From the NCBI RefSeq assembly GCF_040706535.1, contig NZ_JAPDRJ010000003.1, positions 372,001 through 436,000 of the forward strand: a DNA stretch of 64,000 nucleotides, given 5' to 3'. Below, piece by piece: positions 6,595-18,700 of this stretch (positions within the stretch are counted from its first letter, which is position 1; each line of letters starts with the position of its first letter). This stretch comes from Lentisalinibacter orientalis (GTDB taxonomy: Bacteria > Pseudomonadota > Gammaproteobacteria > Steroidobacterales > Woeseiaceae). The notes beneath the pieces are model-generated. The model was not told the DNA's origin. It searched no databases and saw only the letters and a list, made by a program, of their open reading frames with translations. The position numbers were made by a program, and so were the translations under genes.

Positions 6595-8880
6595 CTACTC
6601 GGAATCCTCCGGCAGGTGGGCCAGCTCGCGGCGCACCGGCTCCGGCTTCAGCTCCAGATCCCCGTCTTCGCTCACCCGGATGCGTACGTGCCCGCCTTCG
6701 GCCAGCTGGCCGAACAGCAGTTCCTCCGCCAGCGGACGCTTGATCTTCTCCTGGATCAGCCGCGCCATCGGCCTCGCGCCCATGGTCGGGTCGTAGCCGC
6801 GCTCGGCGATCCAGGAACGGGCCTCGTCGTCGAGCTCCAGTGTGACGTTGTTGGCGGTGAGCTTCGCCTCGAGCTCCACCACCAGCTTGTCGACGACCCG
6901 GGCGATGGAGGTGGCGTCCAGCGAGGCGAACTGGATGATGGCGTCCAGCCGGTTGCGGAATTCCGGCGTGAACGTCTTGTTGATGATCGCCAGCGCGTCG
7001 CTCGAGTGATCCTGCTGCATGAAGCCGATGGAGCTGCGGCTCACCTCCGCCGCGCCGGCGTTCGTGGTCATCACCAGGATCACGTTGCGGAAGTCCGCCT
7101 TGCGGCCGTTGTTGTCGGTGAGCGTGCCGTGATCCATGACCTGCAGCAGCAGGTTGAAGACTTCCGGATGGGCCTTCTCGATCTCGTCGAGCAGCACCAC
7201 CGAGTGCGGGTTCTTGCTCACGGCCTCGGTCAGCAGGCCGCCCTGGTCGTAGCCGACGTATCCCGGCGGGGCCCCGATCAGCCGCGACACCGTGTGCCGC
7301 TCCATGTACTCGGACATGTCGAAGCGCACGAGTTCGATGCCGAGCGAGAGGGCCAGCTGTCGCGTGACCTCGGTCTTGCCCACGCCGGTGGGACCGGCGA
7401 AGAGGAAACTGCCGACCGGCTTCTCCTCCTCGGTGAGGCCCGAGCGCGCCATCTTGATGGACGACGCCAGCGCCTCGATGGCCGTGTCCTGGCCGAAGAT
7501 GACCAGCTTCAGGTCCCGCTCCAGGTTCTTCAGCACGTCCTTGTCGGAGGCGGATACGCTCTTCGGCGGGATGCGCGCCATGCGGGCGACGACGTTCTGG
7601 ACCATCTCCGCCGTCACCGTATCGCCGCGCTCCGCCGCCGGCTTCAGCCGCAGATTCGCACCGGCCTCGTCGATGACGTCGATGGCCTTGTCCGGCAGAT
7701 GGCGGTCGTTGATATGGCGCGAGGACAGCTCCGCGGCCGCCTCCAGCGCGTCGGTGGCGTAGCGCACGCCGTGGTGCTCCTCGAAGCGGCTGCGCAGCCC
7801 CTTCAGGATCTCCACCGTCTCCTCCACCGTCGGCTCCGGCACCTCGATCTTCTGGAAGCGCCGTGCCAGTGCGTGATCTTTCTCGAAGATGCCCCGGTAC
7901 TCCTGATAAGTGGTGGAGCCGATGCAGCGCAGCTGTCCGTTGGCGAGCACGGGCTTGATCAGGTTGGAGGCGTCCATGACGCCGCCGGAAGCCGCACCCG
8001 CGCCGATCACGGTGTGGATCTCGTCGATGAACAGGACGGCGCCCGGGTCCTCGCGCACCTCGGCCAGCACGGCCTTCAGCCGCTTCTCGAAATCGCCCCG
8101 GTACTTGGTGCCCGCGATCAGCGCACCCATGTCCAGGGCATAGATGGTGCAGTCCTGCAGTACTTCCGGGACCTTCTCCTCGACCACCATCCGCGCCAGG
8201 CCCTCGGCGAGCGCGGTCTTGCCCACGCCGGCCTCGCCCACGTACAGGGGATTGTTCTTGCGCCGCCGGCAGAGTATTTCCACCGTGCGCTCGATCTCTA
8301 TGCTGCGGCCGATCAGGGGGTCGATGCGCCCCTCCTCGGCCAGCCGGTTCAGATTGGTGGCGAATTTATCGAGCGCCGACGAGCCGCCCTCGGGTTCGAC
8401 GCCGGGCTCCTCCTGAGTAGCCTCGGCATTCTCGCCGCCTTCGTCACCGATCTTCGTGATGCCGTGGGAGATGTAGTTCACCACGTCGAGGCGCGTGACG
8501 TCCTGCAGGTTCAGGAAATAGACCGCCTGGGACTGTTTTTCGCTGAATATCGCCACCAGCACGTTCAGGCCGGTGACCTCCTTGCGCCCGCTCGACTGCA
8601 CGTGGAAGACCGCCCGCTGCAGCACGCGCTGAAAACCGAGCGTCGGCTGGACATCGTTCTCGTCTTCCAGCGACACACGCGGGGTGGACTCGTCGATGAA
8701 TTCGGTGAGTTGTGCGCGCAGCTTCGCCACGTCGGCGTCGCAGGCCCTCAGCACGTCGTGTACCTGGGGTACGTCCAGCAGCGCGAGCAGCAGGTGTTCC
8801 ACCGTCATGAATTCATGGCGATTCTCGCGCGCCGACTGGAAGGCCTCGTTCAGGCAGAATTCGAGTTCACTGTTCAGCAT
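6595..8880 (-). CDS. clpA: ATP-dependent Clp protease ATP-binding subunit ClpA
   Basis: AAA+ unfoldase that feeds substrates, including N-degron proteins presented by ClpS, into ClpP. 761 residues from ATG 8880. The N-terminal double Clp-N repeat (starting MLNSELEFCLNEAFQSAREN) covers about residues 1-145. First AAA domain has Walker A GEAGVGKTALAEGL near residue 217 and VLFIDEIHTVIGAG. The second has GPTGVGKTEVT near 497 and VVLLDEIEKAHPEVFN, with the typical sensor and D2-small regions to the end. The stop is 4 bp from the inverted repeat shared with infA. clpS lies 40 bp upstream on the same strand and the two are probably co-transcribed. There is no ClpP here. Confidence 0.97.
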   Translation of the reverse strand: MLNSELEFCLNEAFQSARENRHEFMTVEHLLLALLDVPQVHDVLRACDADVAKLRAQLTEFIDESTPRVSLEDENDVQPTLGFQRVLQRAVFHVQSSGRKEVTGLNVLVAIFSEKQSQAVYFLNLQDVTRLDVVNYISHGITKIGDEGGENAEATQEEPGVEPEGGSSALDKFATNLNRLAEEGRIDPLIGRSIEIERTVEILCRRRKNNPLYVGEAGVGKTALAEGLARMVVEEKVPEVLQDCTIYALDMGALIAGTKYRGDFEKRLKAVLAEVREDPGAVLFIDEIHTVIGAGAASGGVMDASNLIKPVLANGQLRCIGSTTYQEYRGIFEKDHALARRFQKIEVPEPTVEETVEILKGLRSRFEEHHGVRYATDALEAAAELSSRHINDRHLPDKAIDVIDEAGANLRLKPAAERGDTVTAEMVQNVVARMARIPPKSVSASDKDVLKNLERDLKLVIFGQDTAIEALASSIKMARSGLTEEEKPVGSFLFAGPTGVGKTEVTRQLALSLGIELVRFDMSEYMERHTVSRLIGAPPGYVGYDQGGLLTEAVSKNPHSVVLLDEIEKAHPEVFNLLLQVMDHGTLTDNNGRKADFRNVILVMTTNAGAAEVSRSSIGFMQQDHSSDALAIINKTFTPEFRNRLDAIIQFASLDATSIARVVDKLVVELEAKLTANNVTLELDDEARSWIAERGYDPTMGARPMARLIQEKIKRPLAEELLFGQLAEGGHVRIRVSEDGDLELKPEPVRRELAHLPEDSE

Positions 8881-8920
8881 AGTTGGTTACGACCGTCCGT
8901 CGTCGAAGTAGTTCTGAGGC

Positions 8921-9250
8921 TCAGGCCTCTTCCATGGTACACAGCAGCGGGTGCTGGTGCTGTTGCGCGTAGCCGTTCACCTGGGCCACCTTGGTCTCGG
9001 CAATCTCGTAGGTATAGACACCGCACACGCCTTTCCCCCGCGTGTGCACCTCGAGCATGATGCGGGTCGCCTTCGGCCGGTCCATGCCGAACACCCGCTC
9101 CAGCACCTCCACGACGAATTCCATGGGTGTGAAATCGTCGTTGATCAGGACCACACGGTACAGCGGCGGGCGCTTCAGTTTTGGCCGGGATTCCTCGACG
9201 GCCAGACCGGTGTTGTCCTGCTGATCCTTGTTCGGTGTCTCTTCGCTCAT
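8921..9250 (-). CDS. clpS: ATP-dependent Clp protease adaptor ClpS
   Basis: N-recognin adaptor that binds bulky N-terminal residues and hands substrates to ClpA. 109 residues. The conserved core is VVLINDDFTPMEFVVEVL, then FGMDRPKATRIMLEVHTRGKG, GVYTYEIAETKV and the C-terminal HPLLCTMEEA. Asp-Asp in INDD and the His of EVHTRG correspond to the N-degron pocket of the family. The N-terminus is a charged, probably flexible extension (MSEETPNKDQQDN), as is usual. Directly upstream of clpA. Confidence 0.97.
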   Translation of the reverse strand: MSEETPNKDQQDNTGLAVEESRPKLKRPPLYRVVLINDDFTPMEFVVEVLERVFGMDRPKATRIMLEVHTRGKGVCGVYTYEIAETKVAQVNGYAQQHQHPLLCTMEEA

Positions 9251-9315
9251 GATCCGGTGAGGAGCTTCCTGCTGTTCGACGATGACGCCCGCGGGCCGGC
9301 GATGCCCGACTACGG

Positions 9316-9349
9316 ATTATATATATGCGGCCGCCTGTGCCGTTGACAA
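9316..9349 (-). promoter_or_regulatory. Predicted clpS-clpA promoter
   Basis: On the minus strand TTGTCA (complement of 9344-9349) is followed by an AT-rich block holding TATATA (9320-9325, 18-bp spacing) and TATAAT (9316-9321, 22-bp spacing). The first pairing is the more canonical. It lies about 70 bp upstream of the clpS start in otherwise GC-rich DNA. Confidence 0.5.
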
Positions 9350-9442
9350 CCCGCGGCGGCGCACGTTCCCCGGCACGGGTACCGCCCCGCCGGAAGCCGC
9401 GCCAGCGCTCCGTTTGCGCCGATTTTTTAGGTAGTTACCACC

Positions 9443-9471
9443 TTGTTCGGTGATATGCTGACCCTTATCAT
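9443..9471 (+). promoter_or_regulatory. Predicted promoter of the gspCDEF operon
   Basis: TTGTTC (9443-9448) and TATCAT (9466-9471) are separated by 17 bp; the -10 matches five of six consensus positions and the -35 three. The predicted start of transcription falls about 20 bases before the gspC start at 9498. Confidence 0.45.
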
Positions 9472-9497
9472 GCCTCCGGTGCGTTAGACGGAGCGGG

Positions 9498-10481
9498 ATG
9501 CTCTCCGGGCGGGGGGCCAGACAAGGCGCAGGGGTGCCGCGCAAACCCATGAATGCGGAAATGAAACTGGCGGAGCTCAAGAGCATGAGCCCTTCGGATG
9601 CGGTGTCGGCTGCGGGCCGCCACCTGCCCCGGTGGGTGGCGCTCGCGCTGGTCATCGCCATCGGCTGGCAGCTCGCCTCCATGATCTGGATGCTCGTGCC
9701 CGCCGGCGAGGAGGACGACGTCGCACCGCCGCCGGCCGCATCCCCTGCCCCGTCGGCGTCCAATACCCGTGTCAGCGGCATCGACGTTGCCGGCATCGTC
9801 AACGCACACCTGTTCGGCGAAGCCTCCGCCGATGCGCCAGCTCCGGTCCAGTCGGAGATCGACGACGCGCCCGAGACCCGCCTGAGCCTGACCCTGAAGG
9901 GCACGGTGGCGGCCGACGATCCGGCCTATTCGCTGGCCATCATCGCCGACAGCCGCGGCGACGAGAAGGTGTATTCCATCCGCGACAGCATCCCCGGCGG
10001 TGCCTCTCTGCATGCCGTCTACGCCGACCGGGTGATTCTGAACCGCGCGGGCACGCTGGAGGCACTGAAACTGCCCCGCGAAGCCGAGGGCCAGACGGTC
10101 AACCGCAGCCGCCAGACCAGTTCGGCGCGCGTGGCGACGACGTCGAGCCAGCCCAGCGTGCAGCAGATGATCACGGACAACGCAGTCCAGCTCATGGACG
10201 TCATCCGTCCGCAACCCTATTTCGCCGACGGCCAGCAGCGCGGCTATCGGGTGTACCCCGGCCGTGACCGCAAGAGCTTCGCCGCGCTGGGCCTGCGGCC
10301 CGGCGACCTGGTGACCGCCATCAACGGCACGCCCATGAACGACCCCCGCACCGGGATGGAGGTATTCCGGACCCTCGGCGACGCCACCCAGATCACGGTG
10401 ACCGTGGAACGCAACGGTCAGTCCGAACAGCTCACGCTCAGCACCAGCCAGCTGGAACTGGGCGATGACGGAAGCAGATGA
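9498..10481 (+). CDS. gspC: Type II secretion system protein GspC
   Basis: Inner-membrane clamp protein linking the assembly platform to the outer-membrane secretin. 327 residues from ATG 9498 with GGAG at 9490-9493; a second in-frame ATG at 9549 (MNAEMKLAELK) is possible. One transmembrane segment lies around residues 49-70 (WVALALVIAIGWQLASMIWML). A Pro/Ala linker follows, then the homology region starting GIDVAGIVNAHLFGEA and RLSLTLKGTVAADD, and a C-terminal PDZ-like domain (about residues 245-320) with FAALGLRPGDLVTAINGTPM. The stop overlaps the gspD start (ATGA), showing translational coupling. Confidence 0.92.
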   Translation: MLSGRGARQGAGVPRKPMNAEMKLAELKSMSPSDAVSAAGRHLPRWVALALVIAIGWQLASMIWMLVPAGEEDDVAPPPAASPAPSASNTRVSGIDVAGIVNAHLFGEASADAPAPVQSEIDDAPETRLSLTLKGTVAADDPAYSLAIIADSRGDEKVYSIRDSIPGGASLHAVYADRVILNRAGTLEALKLPREAEGQTVNRSRQTSSARVATTSSQPSVQQMITDNAVQLMDVIRPQPYFADGQQRGYRVYPGRDRKSFAALGLRPGDLVTAINGTPMNDPRTGMEVFRTLGDATQITVTVERNGQSEQLTLSTSQLELGDDGSR

Positions 10482-12516
10482 AGACGGCAGTGAACATGCA
10501 CAACGAGAACAGCCACACCCGCAATTCCCTCACGGCGCTGTTGCGCGCATCCCTCGCGGCGGCCGCGCTGGCGGTATGCGGGCTGGCCGTCGCCCAGAAC
10601 GCGACGATCACGCCCAATTACAAGGACGCCGACATACGCCAGATCATCGAGGCGGTGAGCGACGTCACGGGCCGCAACTTCATCGTGGATCCGCGGGTGA
10701 AGGCGCAGGTCACCATGCTGTCGTCCACGCCGATGTCGGCGGACGCGTTCTACGAGACGTTCCTCTCCATCCTGGATGTCTACGGTTTCGTGGCGGTGCA
10801 GAGCGGCAATGTCGTGAAGATCCTGCCGGATGCCAACGCGCGCCAGATACCCGGCGCCGAGACCTACTCCGGTGACGCCGCCAACGACGACATCGTCACC
10901 CAGGTCATCGAGGTGCAGAACATCGCCTCCGCTCAGCTGGTGCCGATACTGCGGCCGCTGATCCCCCAGTACGGCCACCTGGCGGCGCATCCGCCGTCCA
11001 ACATGCTGATCATCTCCGACCGTGCCGCGAACGTCCGGCGGCTGCTGCGCATCATCGGCCGCATCGACCAGGCAGGCGACGAGGACATCGAGGTGGTGCC
11101 GCTGGAGCACGCCACCGCGGGCGACGTCGTCCGGGTGCTGACCTCGCTGGCGCAGGCCCAGCGCACGGAGGGGGCGGGCCAGATCGGGCTGGTGGCCGAC
11201 GACCGCACGAACAGCGTGCTGATCAGCGGCGAGAAGAACCAGCGCCTGAAGATGCGCACCCTGATCGCGCACCTGGATACGCCGCTGGAAGACGGCGGCA
11301 ATACCCGCGTGCGCTATCTGCGCTACGCGAACGCCGAAGAGCTATCCACAAAGCTGCAAAGTCAGTTCACGGGCGCCGGCGCCGGCGGCCAGGGCGCTCA
11401 GGCCGCAGCCCAGGGCGGCGGTCTTGCCGGCGCCGCCGGCGGCCCGGTGCAGATCTGGGCAGACGAGCTCACCAACGCCATGATCGTCACGGCGCCGCCG
11501 AAGGCCATGCGCGCCATCATGGCCGTGGTCGACAAGCTGGACATCCGCCGGGCCCAGGTGCTGGTGGAGGCCATCATCGTCGAGATCACCGCGGACAAGT
11601 CCGCCGAGCTGGGCGTGGAATGGGCGGTGGACGGCAGCGCCGACAACAACGCCATCGGCATCCAGAACTTCCCCTCCTCGGGCGTGAATCTGCTCGGGCT
11701 GGCGGGAGCCGCCGCCGGCGGCGGCGAGGATGCGGCGAATGCGTTGTCCGGTCTCGGCTCGGGCATCACGCTCGGCGTGGGGCGGATTTCGGAGAACGGC
11801 ACGAGTTTCGTCGCGCTGCTGCGCGCCCTGCAGGGCGACGCCGACACCAACATCATCTCGACGCCCACCATCGTGACCATGGACAACGAGGAGGCATCCA
11901 TCGAGGTGGGCCAGGAGGTGCCGTTCCTCACCGGGCAGTTCACCAACACCGGCGCTAATACCGGCGCGGTCAATCCGTTCCAGACCATCAACCGGGAGAG
12001 TGTCGGCACGAAACTCGAGATCACGCCGCAGATCAGCGAGGGCGAGTCCATCGTGCTGAAGATCAACCAGGAAATCTCGAGCATTGCCCAGGGCGCCACC
12101 GGCGCGGTCGACCTGGTGACCCAGGAGCGCAAGATCTCCACCTCGGTGATCGTGGAGAACGGCGGCATCCTGGTGCTCGGCGGCCTCATCGACGACACCA
12201 TCCGCGAGAGCGACCAGCGCGTGCCCGTGCTCGGCAGCATCCCGGTGCTGGGGAACCTGTTCCGCTCCCGCTCCACGAATACGGTGAAGGCGAACCTGAT
12301 GGTATTCATCCGTACTTCCATCCTCCGCAACCCGGAACAGACGCACATGGCGACCGAGGAGAAGTACAACTACATGCGCGACATGCAGCAGGAAGAGGGC
12401 CGCATCCGCCTCATGCCCGGCAAGACACGGCCGACGCTGCCGCCGCTGGAGACCTACGAGCCGAGCGAACCGTCCGAGCGTCCCGGCAACATAATGTCCG
12501 GGGAGGACATCGACGA

Positions 12517-12520
<4 letters not shown>
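10478..12520 (+). CDS. gspD: Type II secretion system secretin GspD
   Basis: Outer-membrane channel of the type II secretion system. 680 residues with a signal peptide ending after GLAVAQ near residue 40. The N0 domain begins NATITPNYKDADIRQIIEAVSDVTGRNFIVDPRV. Repeated N1-N3 domains follow (for example VIEVQNIASAQLVPILRPL and VRYLRYANAEELSTKLQ). The secretin core contains VLVEAIIVEITADKSAELGVEW, PTIVTMDNEEASIEVGQEVPF and the end motif VENGGILVLGGLIDD...VPVLGSIPVLGNLFRS. A Gly/Ala-rich insert around residues 298-325 sits in the N3 loop. The C-terminal tail is short and acidic; no clear pilotin-binding domain was recognised. Overlaps gspC and gspE by 4 bp each. Confidence 0.96.
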
Positions 12521-14055
<1,535 letters not shown>

Positions 14056-14075
14056 ATCCGTCCGGGACCGGCCAG

Positions 14076-15290
14076 GTGGGAGCATTCGAATACGTCGCGC
14101 TCGACAGCGCCGGCAAGGAGAAGAAAGGCGTTCTGGAGGGCGACACCGCCCGGCAGGTCCGCCAGCTCCTGCGCGAGCGCGCGCTCGTGCCCCTCGAGGT
14201 CTCGGAAGTGGCCGAGAAGGAATCCGCGCGCCAGTTCTCCGTGGGGCTGCGCCGCGGCTTCTCTGCGACGGAACTCGCGCTCGTCACCCGGCAGCTCGCC
14301 ACGCTCGTCAACTCCGGCATGCCGCTGGAGGAAACGCTGCAGGCCGTGGCCCAGCAGACGGAGAAACCGCGCACCCAGAGCATCCTGCTGGGAGTGCGCG
14401 CCAAGGTCATGGAAGGCCACACGCTCGCCGACGGGCTGGAGGAGTTCCCGCAGGCGTTCCCCGAGATCTACCGCGCCACCGTCTCGGCGGGCGAGCAGTC
14501 CGGTCATCTGGACGCCGTGCTCGAGCGGCTGGCCGACTATACGGAGACGCGCCAGGCACTGCGCCAGCGCATCACGAACGCGCTGGTCTACCCCATCGTG
14601 CTCGTGCTGATGTCGCTCGGCATCATCGCCTTCATGCTCTCCTACGTCGTGCCCCAGGTGGTCGGCGTGTTCGAGACCACCGGCGCCGAGCTGCCCATCC
14701 TCACCCGGCTGCTGATCGGCATCAGCGATTTCCTGAGGGAATGGTGGTGGCTGCTCATCGCCGGAATCGCCGCCGTCGCGTTCGGCGTGTGGCGCTTGCT
14801 GAAGCTCGAGGGGCCGCGCCGGCGCTATCACCGCCTGCTCCTGCGCCTGCCGCTGATCGGCCGCATCACCCGGGGTGTCAACACGGCGCGGTTCACCCGC
14901 ACGCTCAGCATCCTCGCCGGCAGCGGCGTGCCCGTGCTGGAGGCGCTGAAGATCTCCGCCGAGGTGATCATGAACGTGCCGATGCGCGAGGCCGTGCAGG
15001 AAGCCTCGCTCAGGGTGCGCGAGGGCGGCGCCATCTCCCGCTCGCTCGCCGCGAGCCGCCTGTTCCCGCCCATGACCATTCACCTCATCTCCAGCGGCGA
15101 GTCCAGCGGTCAGCTGGAACAGATGCTCGGCCGCGCCGCCGACAACCAGGAGCGGGAGATGGACGGGCTCATCACGACCATGATGGGGATCATGGAGCCG
15201 CTGCTGATCGTGTTCATGGGCGGCGTGGTGCTGACCATCGTGCTGGCCATCCTGTTGCCGATCTTCCAGATAAACAATCTCATCCAATAG
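14076..15290 (+). CDS. gspF: Type II secretion system inner-membrane platform protein GspF
   Basis: Polytopic assembly-platform protein. 404 residues from GTG 14076 (MGAFEYVALDSAGKEKKGVLEGD, the standard N-terminus). Two homologous T2SSF domains are present, each with a membrane hairpin: one around residues 170-240 (ITNALVYPIVLVLMSLGIIAFML, then WWWLLIAGIAAVAFGVW) and the last near residues 370-400 (MEPLLIVFMGGVVLTIVLAI), ending LLPIFQINNLIQ. Motif QLATLVNSGMPLEETLQAVA is typical. It lies 20 bp after gspE. The usual next genes (gspG, H and so on) do not follow; after a 142-bp gap comes an unrelated small gene, so the rest of the system must be elsewhere or absent. Confidence 0.95.
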   Translation: MGAFEYVALDSAGKEKKGVLEGDTARQVRQLLRERALVPLEVSEVAEKESARQFSVGLRRGFSATELALVTRQLATLVNSGMPLEETLQAVAQQTEKPRTQSILLGVRAKVMEGHTLADGLEEFPQAFPEIYRATVSAGEQSGHLDAVLERLADYTETRQALRQRITNALVYPIVLVLMSLGIIAFMLSYVVPQVVGVFETTGAELPILTRLLIGISDFLREWWWLLIAGIAAVAFGVWRLLKLEGPRRRYHRLLLRLPLIGRITRGVNTARFTRTLSILAGSGVPVLEALKISAEVIMNVPMREAVQEASLRVREGGAISRSLAASRLFPPMTIHLISSGESSGQLEQMLGRAADNQEREMDGLITTMMGIMEPLLIVFMGGVVLTIVLAILLPIFQINNLIQ

Positions 15291-15349
15291 CCGAATTCCC
15301 GCATAAATACAAAAAGTTACGAGTTTTGTAAAAACTGTGGCCCGCCCTG

Positions 15350-15379
15350 TTGCGCTGGCACCCCCATTCGGGATATACA
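15350..15379 (+). promoter_or_regulatory. Possible promoter for the PA3496-like gene
   Basis: TTGCGC (15350-15355), an 18-bp spacer and TATACA (15374-15379) lie about 55 bp before the next start. The 15291-15432 gap is AT-richer than its surroundings and also holds a small AT palindrome (AGTTTT-GTA-AAAACT). No convincing terminator for gspF is seen. Confidence 0.3.
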
Positions 15380-15432
15380 TGCGCCGAACGTGACATAAAC
15401 TCTCTGACACGAGCCGGCGCGGGGGCGCTCCC

Positions 15433-15726
15433 ATGGACGAGACGTTGATGCAGTTGGAACGGGAAGATCCACTCGACGTGGACGACGAATTCGAGGATGA
15501 AGATATGGAGGATGCGGATCTGTCCGCAGAAGACGACGCTGACGATGATAACGTCGGAGAGTTATCCGTCGAGATCAACGTCGAACAGCTGGTCGCCGAG
15601 ATTGAGGGCTCGCAGTCCGGCGGCACCGGCAGCTTCGCGGCGCGTCGCCGGCTGGAGGAACTGATGGAGCAGAAGCGCTTCGAGCGTGCGCTGCGCGACA
15701 TGGACGACTGGGACTTCGACGACTGA
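15433..15726 (+). CDS. Small acidic PA3496-family protein (putative envelope integrity protein)
   Basis: 97 residues, strongly acidic: residues 10-55 are mostly Asp and Glu. The conserved part is the C-terminus, ARRRLEELMEQKRFERALRDMDDWDFDD, which matches the pattern of the PA3496 family (ARRR..E...E....R...DD.DFDD). The name 'putative envelope integrity protein' is the database label for the family; no mechanism is established to my knowledge. No signal peptide or membrane segment. Its stop is 10 bp from the convergent dnaE2 stop. Confidence 0.75.
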   Translation: MDETLMQLEREDPLDVDDEFEDEDMEDADLSAEDDADDDNVGELSVEINVEQLVAEIEGSQSGGTGSFAARRRLEELMEQKRFERALRDMDDWDFDD

Positions 15727-15736
15727 CTCCGACACT

Positions 15737-18700
15737 TCAGTGGAAGTCCCGCGAGCGCACGGCCAGACTCCCCAGCAGACCGTTGTGCTCCGTCAGCCTC
15801 CTGGCGATGACATGGACCACCTCCCCCTCTATCTGTACCTCGCCTTCCACCCCCATCAGCCGCGCCGATAGCAGCGCACGCCGCTCGGCCTCCGCGGTCG
15901 CCTTCCACACCACCAGATTGACCTGACCGGTCTCGTCCTCGAGGGTGACGAACGTGACCCCGCTCGCGCTCCCCGGCCGCTGGCGGGTCACCACCAGCCC
16001 GGCCACCCGTACCCGCGTCCCGTGCCCGGCTGCCGGCAATTCCTCCGCCGTGATGTAGCGCCGACGGCGGAAACGCTCCCTGAGCAGCGCCATCGGATGG
16101 CGCCCCAGGGTCAGGCCGAGGCTCTCATAGTCGGCGCGCACGTCCTGCCCCTCGGACGGCCGGGCGAGGAGCGGCGATGCCTCGTAGCGGGTCATGGACC
16201 GGAACAGCCCCTCCGGAGCCTCCACGCCGGCCACGTCCCAGCGGGCCCGGAAGCGGTGTCCCGCGAGGGTGGCCAGCGCACCCGCCGCGGCCAGGGCGGA
16301 CAGGGCGGCGCGATCCAGCCCCGCCCGCTCGGCGAGGTCCTGCACCGAGCCGAACCGCCCCCCGCTCTCCCGCGCCGCCACCAGCGACTCCGCCGCGGCC
16401 GCGGCGAGCCCCTTGACCCGGTCGAATCCCAGCCGCACCGCGGCCGTGTCGTCCTCGCGCCGCTCCAGCGAGGACTCCTCCCGGCTCGCGTTCACGTCCA
16501 CCGGGCGCACGTCCACGCCGTGGCGCACGGCGTCCTGCACCAGCTGGGAGGGCGCGTAGAAACCCATGGGCTGGCTGTTCAGCAGCGCGCACAGGAACGC
16601 CGCCGGCTCATGGCATTTCAGCCAGGCGGAGACGTAGACCAGCAGCGCGAAGCTCGCCGAGTGGGACTCCGGGAAACCGTACTCGCCGAAACCCTGTATC
16701 TGGTTGAAGATCTGTTCGGCGAATTGCTCGCCGTAGCCCCGCTCGCGCATGCCGGCCTTCAGCTTGTCCTCGAAGGGGCCGAGCCCGCCGCGGCGCTTCC
16801 AGGCGGCCATCGCCCGGCGCAGCCGGTCCGCCTCGCCGGGTGTGAAGCCGGCCGCCACCACGGCGAGTTCCATCACCTGCTCCTGGAATATCGGCACGCC
16901 CAGGGTGCGCTCCAGCACGCCACGGACCTCCTCGCTGGGGTAGCTCACCGCCTCTTCGCCGCTGCGCCGGCGCAGATACGGGTGCACCATGTCGCCCTGG
17001 ATGGGACCGGGGCGGATGATGGCCACCTCGATGACCAGGTCGTAATAACAGCGGGGCCGCAGCCGCGGCAGCATCGCCATCTGGGCGCGGGACTCGATCT
17101 GGAACACGCCCATGGTGTCCGCCGCCGAGATCATGTCGTAGACCGCCGGGTCCTCCGCCGGCACGCCGGCCAGGTCCAGCTCGCGGCCGTCGAAACCGCG
17201 CATGAGGTCGAAACAGCGGCGGATCGCCGTCAGCATGCCGAGGCCCAGCACGTCCACCTTCAGCAGTCCCAGCTCCTCCAGGTCGTCCTTCTCCCACTGG
17301 ATGACGGTGCGCCCCTCCATGGCGGCGTTCTCCACCGGCACGAGCTCTTCCAGCGGGCCGTCCGAGATGACGAAGCCGCCCACGTGCTGGGACAGATGGC
17401 GGGGAAAGCCGATGAGCTCGCGCACCAGCGTGAGCAGCCGGCGCATGCCCGGGCTGTCCGGGTCGAGGCCGGCCTCGCGCACACGCTCGGGGTCCACGTG
17501 GCTGCCGTCCCACCACTGCATGGCGCGCGCCAGCCTGTCGGTCTGCAGCGAGGAGAGGCCGAGCGCCTTGCCCACGTCGCGCATCGCGCTGCGCGGCCGG
17601 TAGGTGATCACCGTGGCCGCCAGCGCGGCATGCTCCCGGCCGTACTTCGCGTAGATGTACTGGATCACCTCCTCTCGGCGCTCGTGCTCGAAATCCACGT
17701 CGATGTCCGGCGGCTCGTCCCGCTCCTTCGAGATGAAGCGCTCCACCAGCGTGGACATCCGCTCCGGGTCCACCTCGGTGATGCCGAGGCAGAAACAGAC
17801 CGCGGAATTGGCGGCCGAGCCGCGCCCCTGACAGAGGATGCCCCGGGAGCGCGCCCAGGCCACGATGTCGTGCACCGTCAGGAAATAAGGCTCATAGGCC
17901 AGATCGGCGATGAGCGCGAGTTCGTGCTGCACGAGGTCGCGCACCTTGCGCGGGGCACCGTCCGGCCAGCGCCGGGCCATGCCCTCCTCCGTCAGGTGCG
18001 CCAGCCAGCTCGCGGCGGTATGGCCCGCCGGCACCAGCTCCCGGGGATACTCGTAGGCGAGTTCGTCCAGGGAGAAGTCGATGCGCTCCGCCACCGCGAC
18101 CGTCTCGCGCAGCAACGCCGGCGGATAGAGCTCGCCGAGGCGCGGGCGCGAGCGCAGGTGACGCTCGCCGTTGGGATGCAGGGCGAACCCCGCCTCGGCC
18201 ACGGGCACCTTCAGCCGGATGGCCGTGAGCGTATCCTGCAGAGCGCGGCGGCCGCGGCGATGCATGTGCACGTCGCCGGCTGCGACCAGCGGCAGGCCGG
18301 TGCGCCGGGCGAGCCGGCCCAGCCCGTCCAGCCGGGGCCGGTCCAGCCCGTCGGCGGCGAGCTCCGCGGCGATCCAGCAGCGGCCGGGGAACAGCCCGGC
18401 GAACCAGTCGCCGTGCCGGCTGCCGCCGAGGTCCCGGCCCGGCAGCCACAGCACCAGGCAGTCCGGCAGGCCGTCTTCCAGGTCTTCCCGCTGCAGCCGG
18501 TAGGCACCTTTCTCCGCATTGCGCCTGCCCCGGGTGATCAGCCGGCACAGCCGGGCATAGCCGCGGCGGCTGGCCGCGAGCGCCACCAGCGCCGGCCCGT
18601 CGGCGAGGCGGAATTCGGCGCCGACGATGAATTTCAGGTCTCGCCCGCGGGCCGCGCCGTGGGCACGCACCACGCCGGCCACCGAGCATTCGTCGGTGAG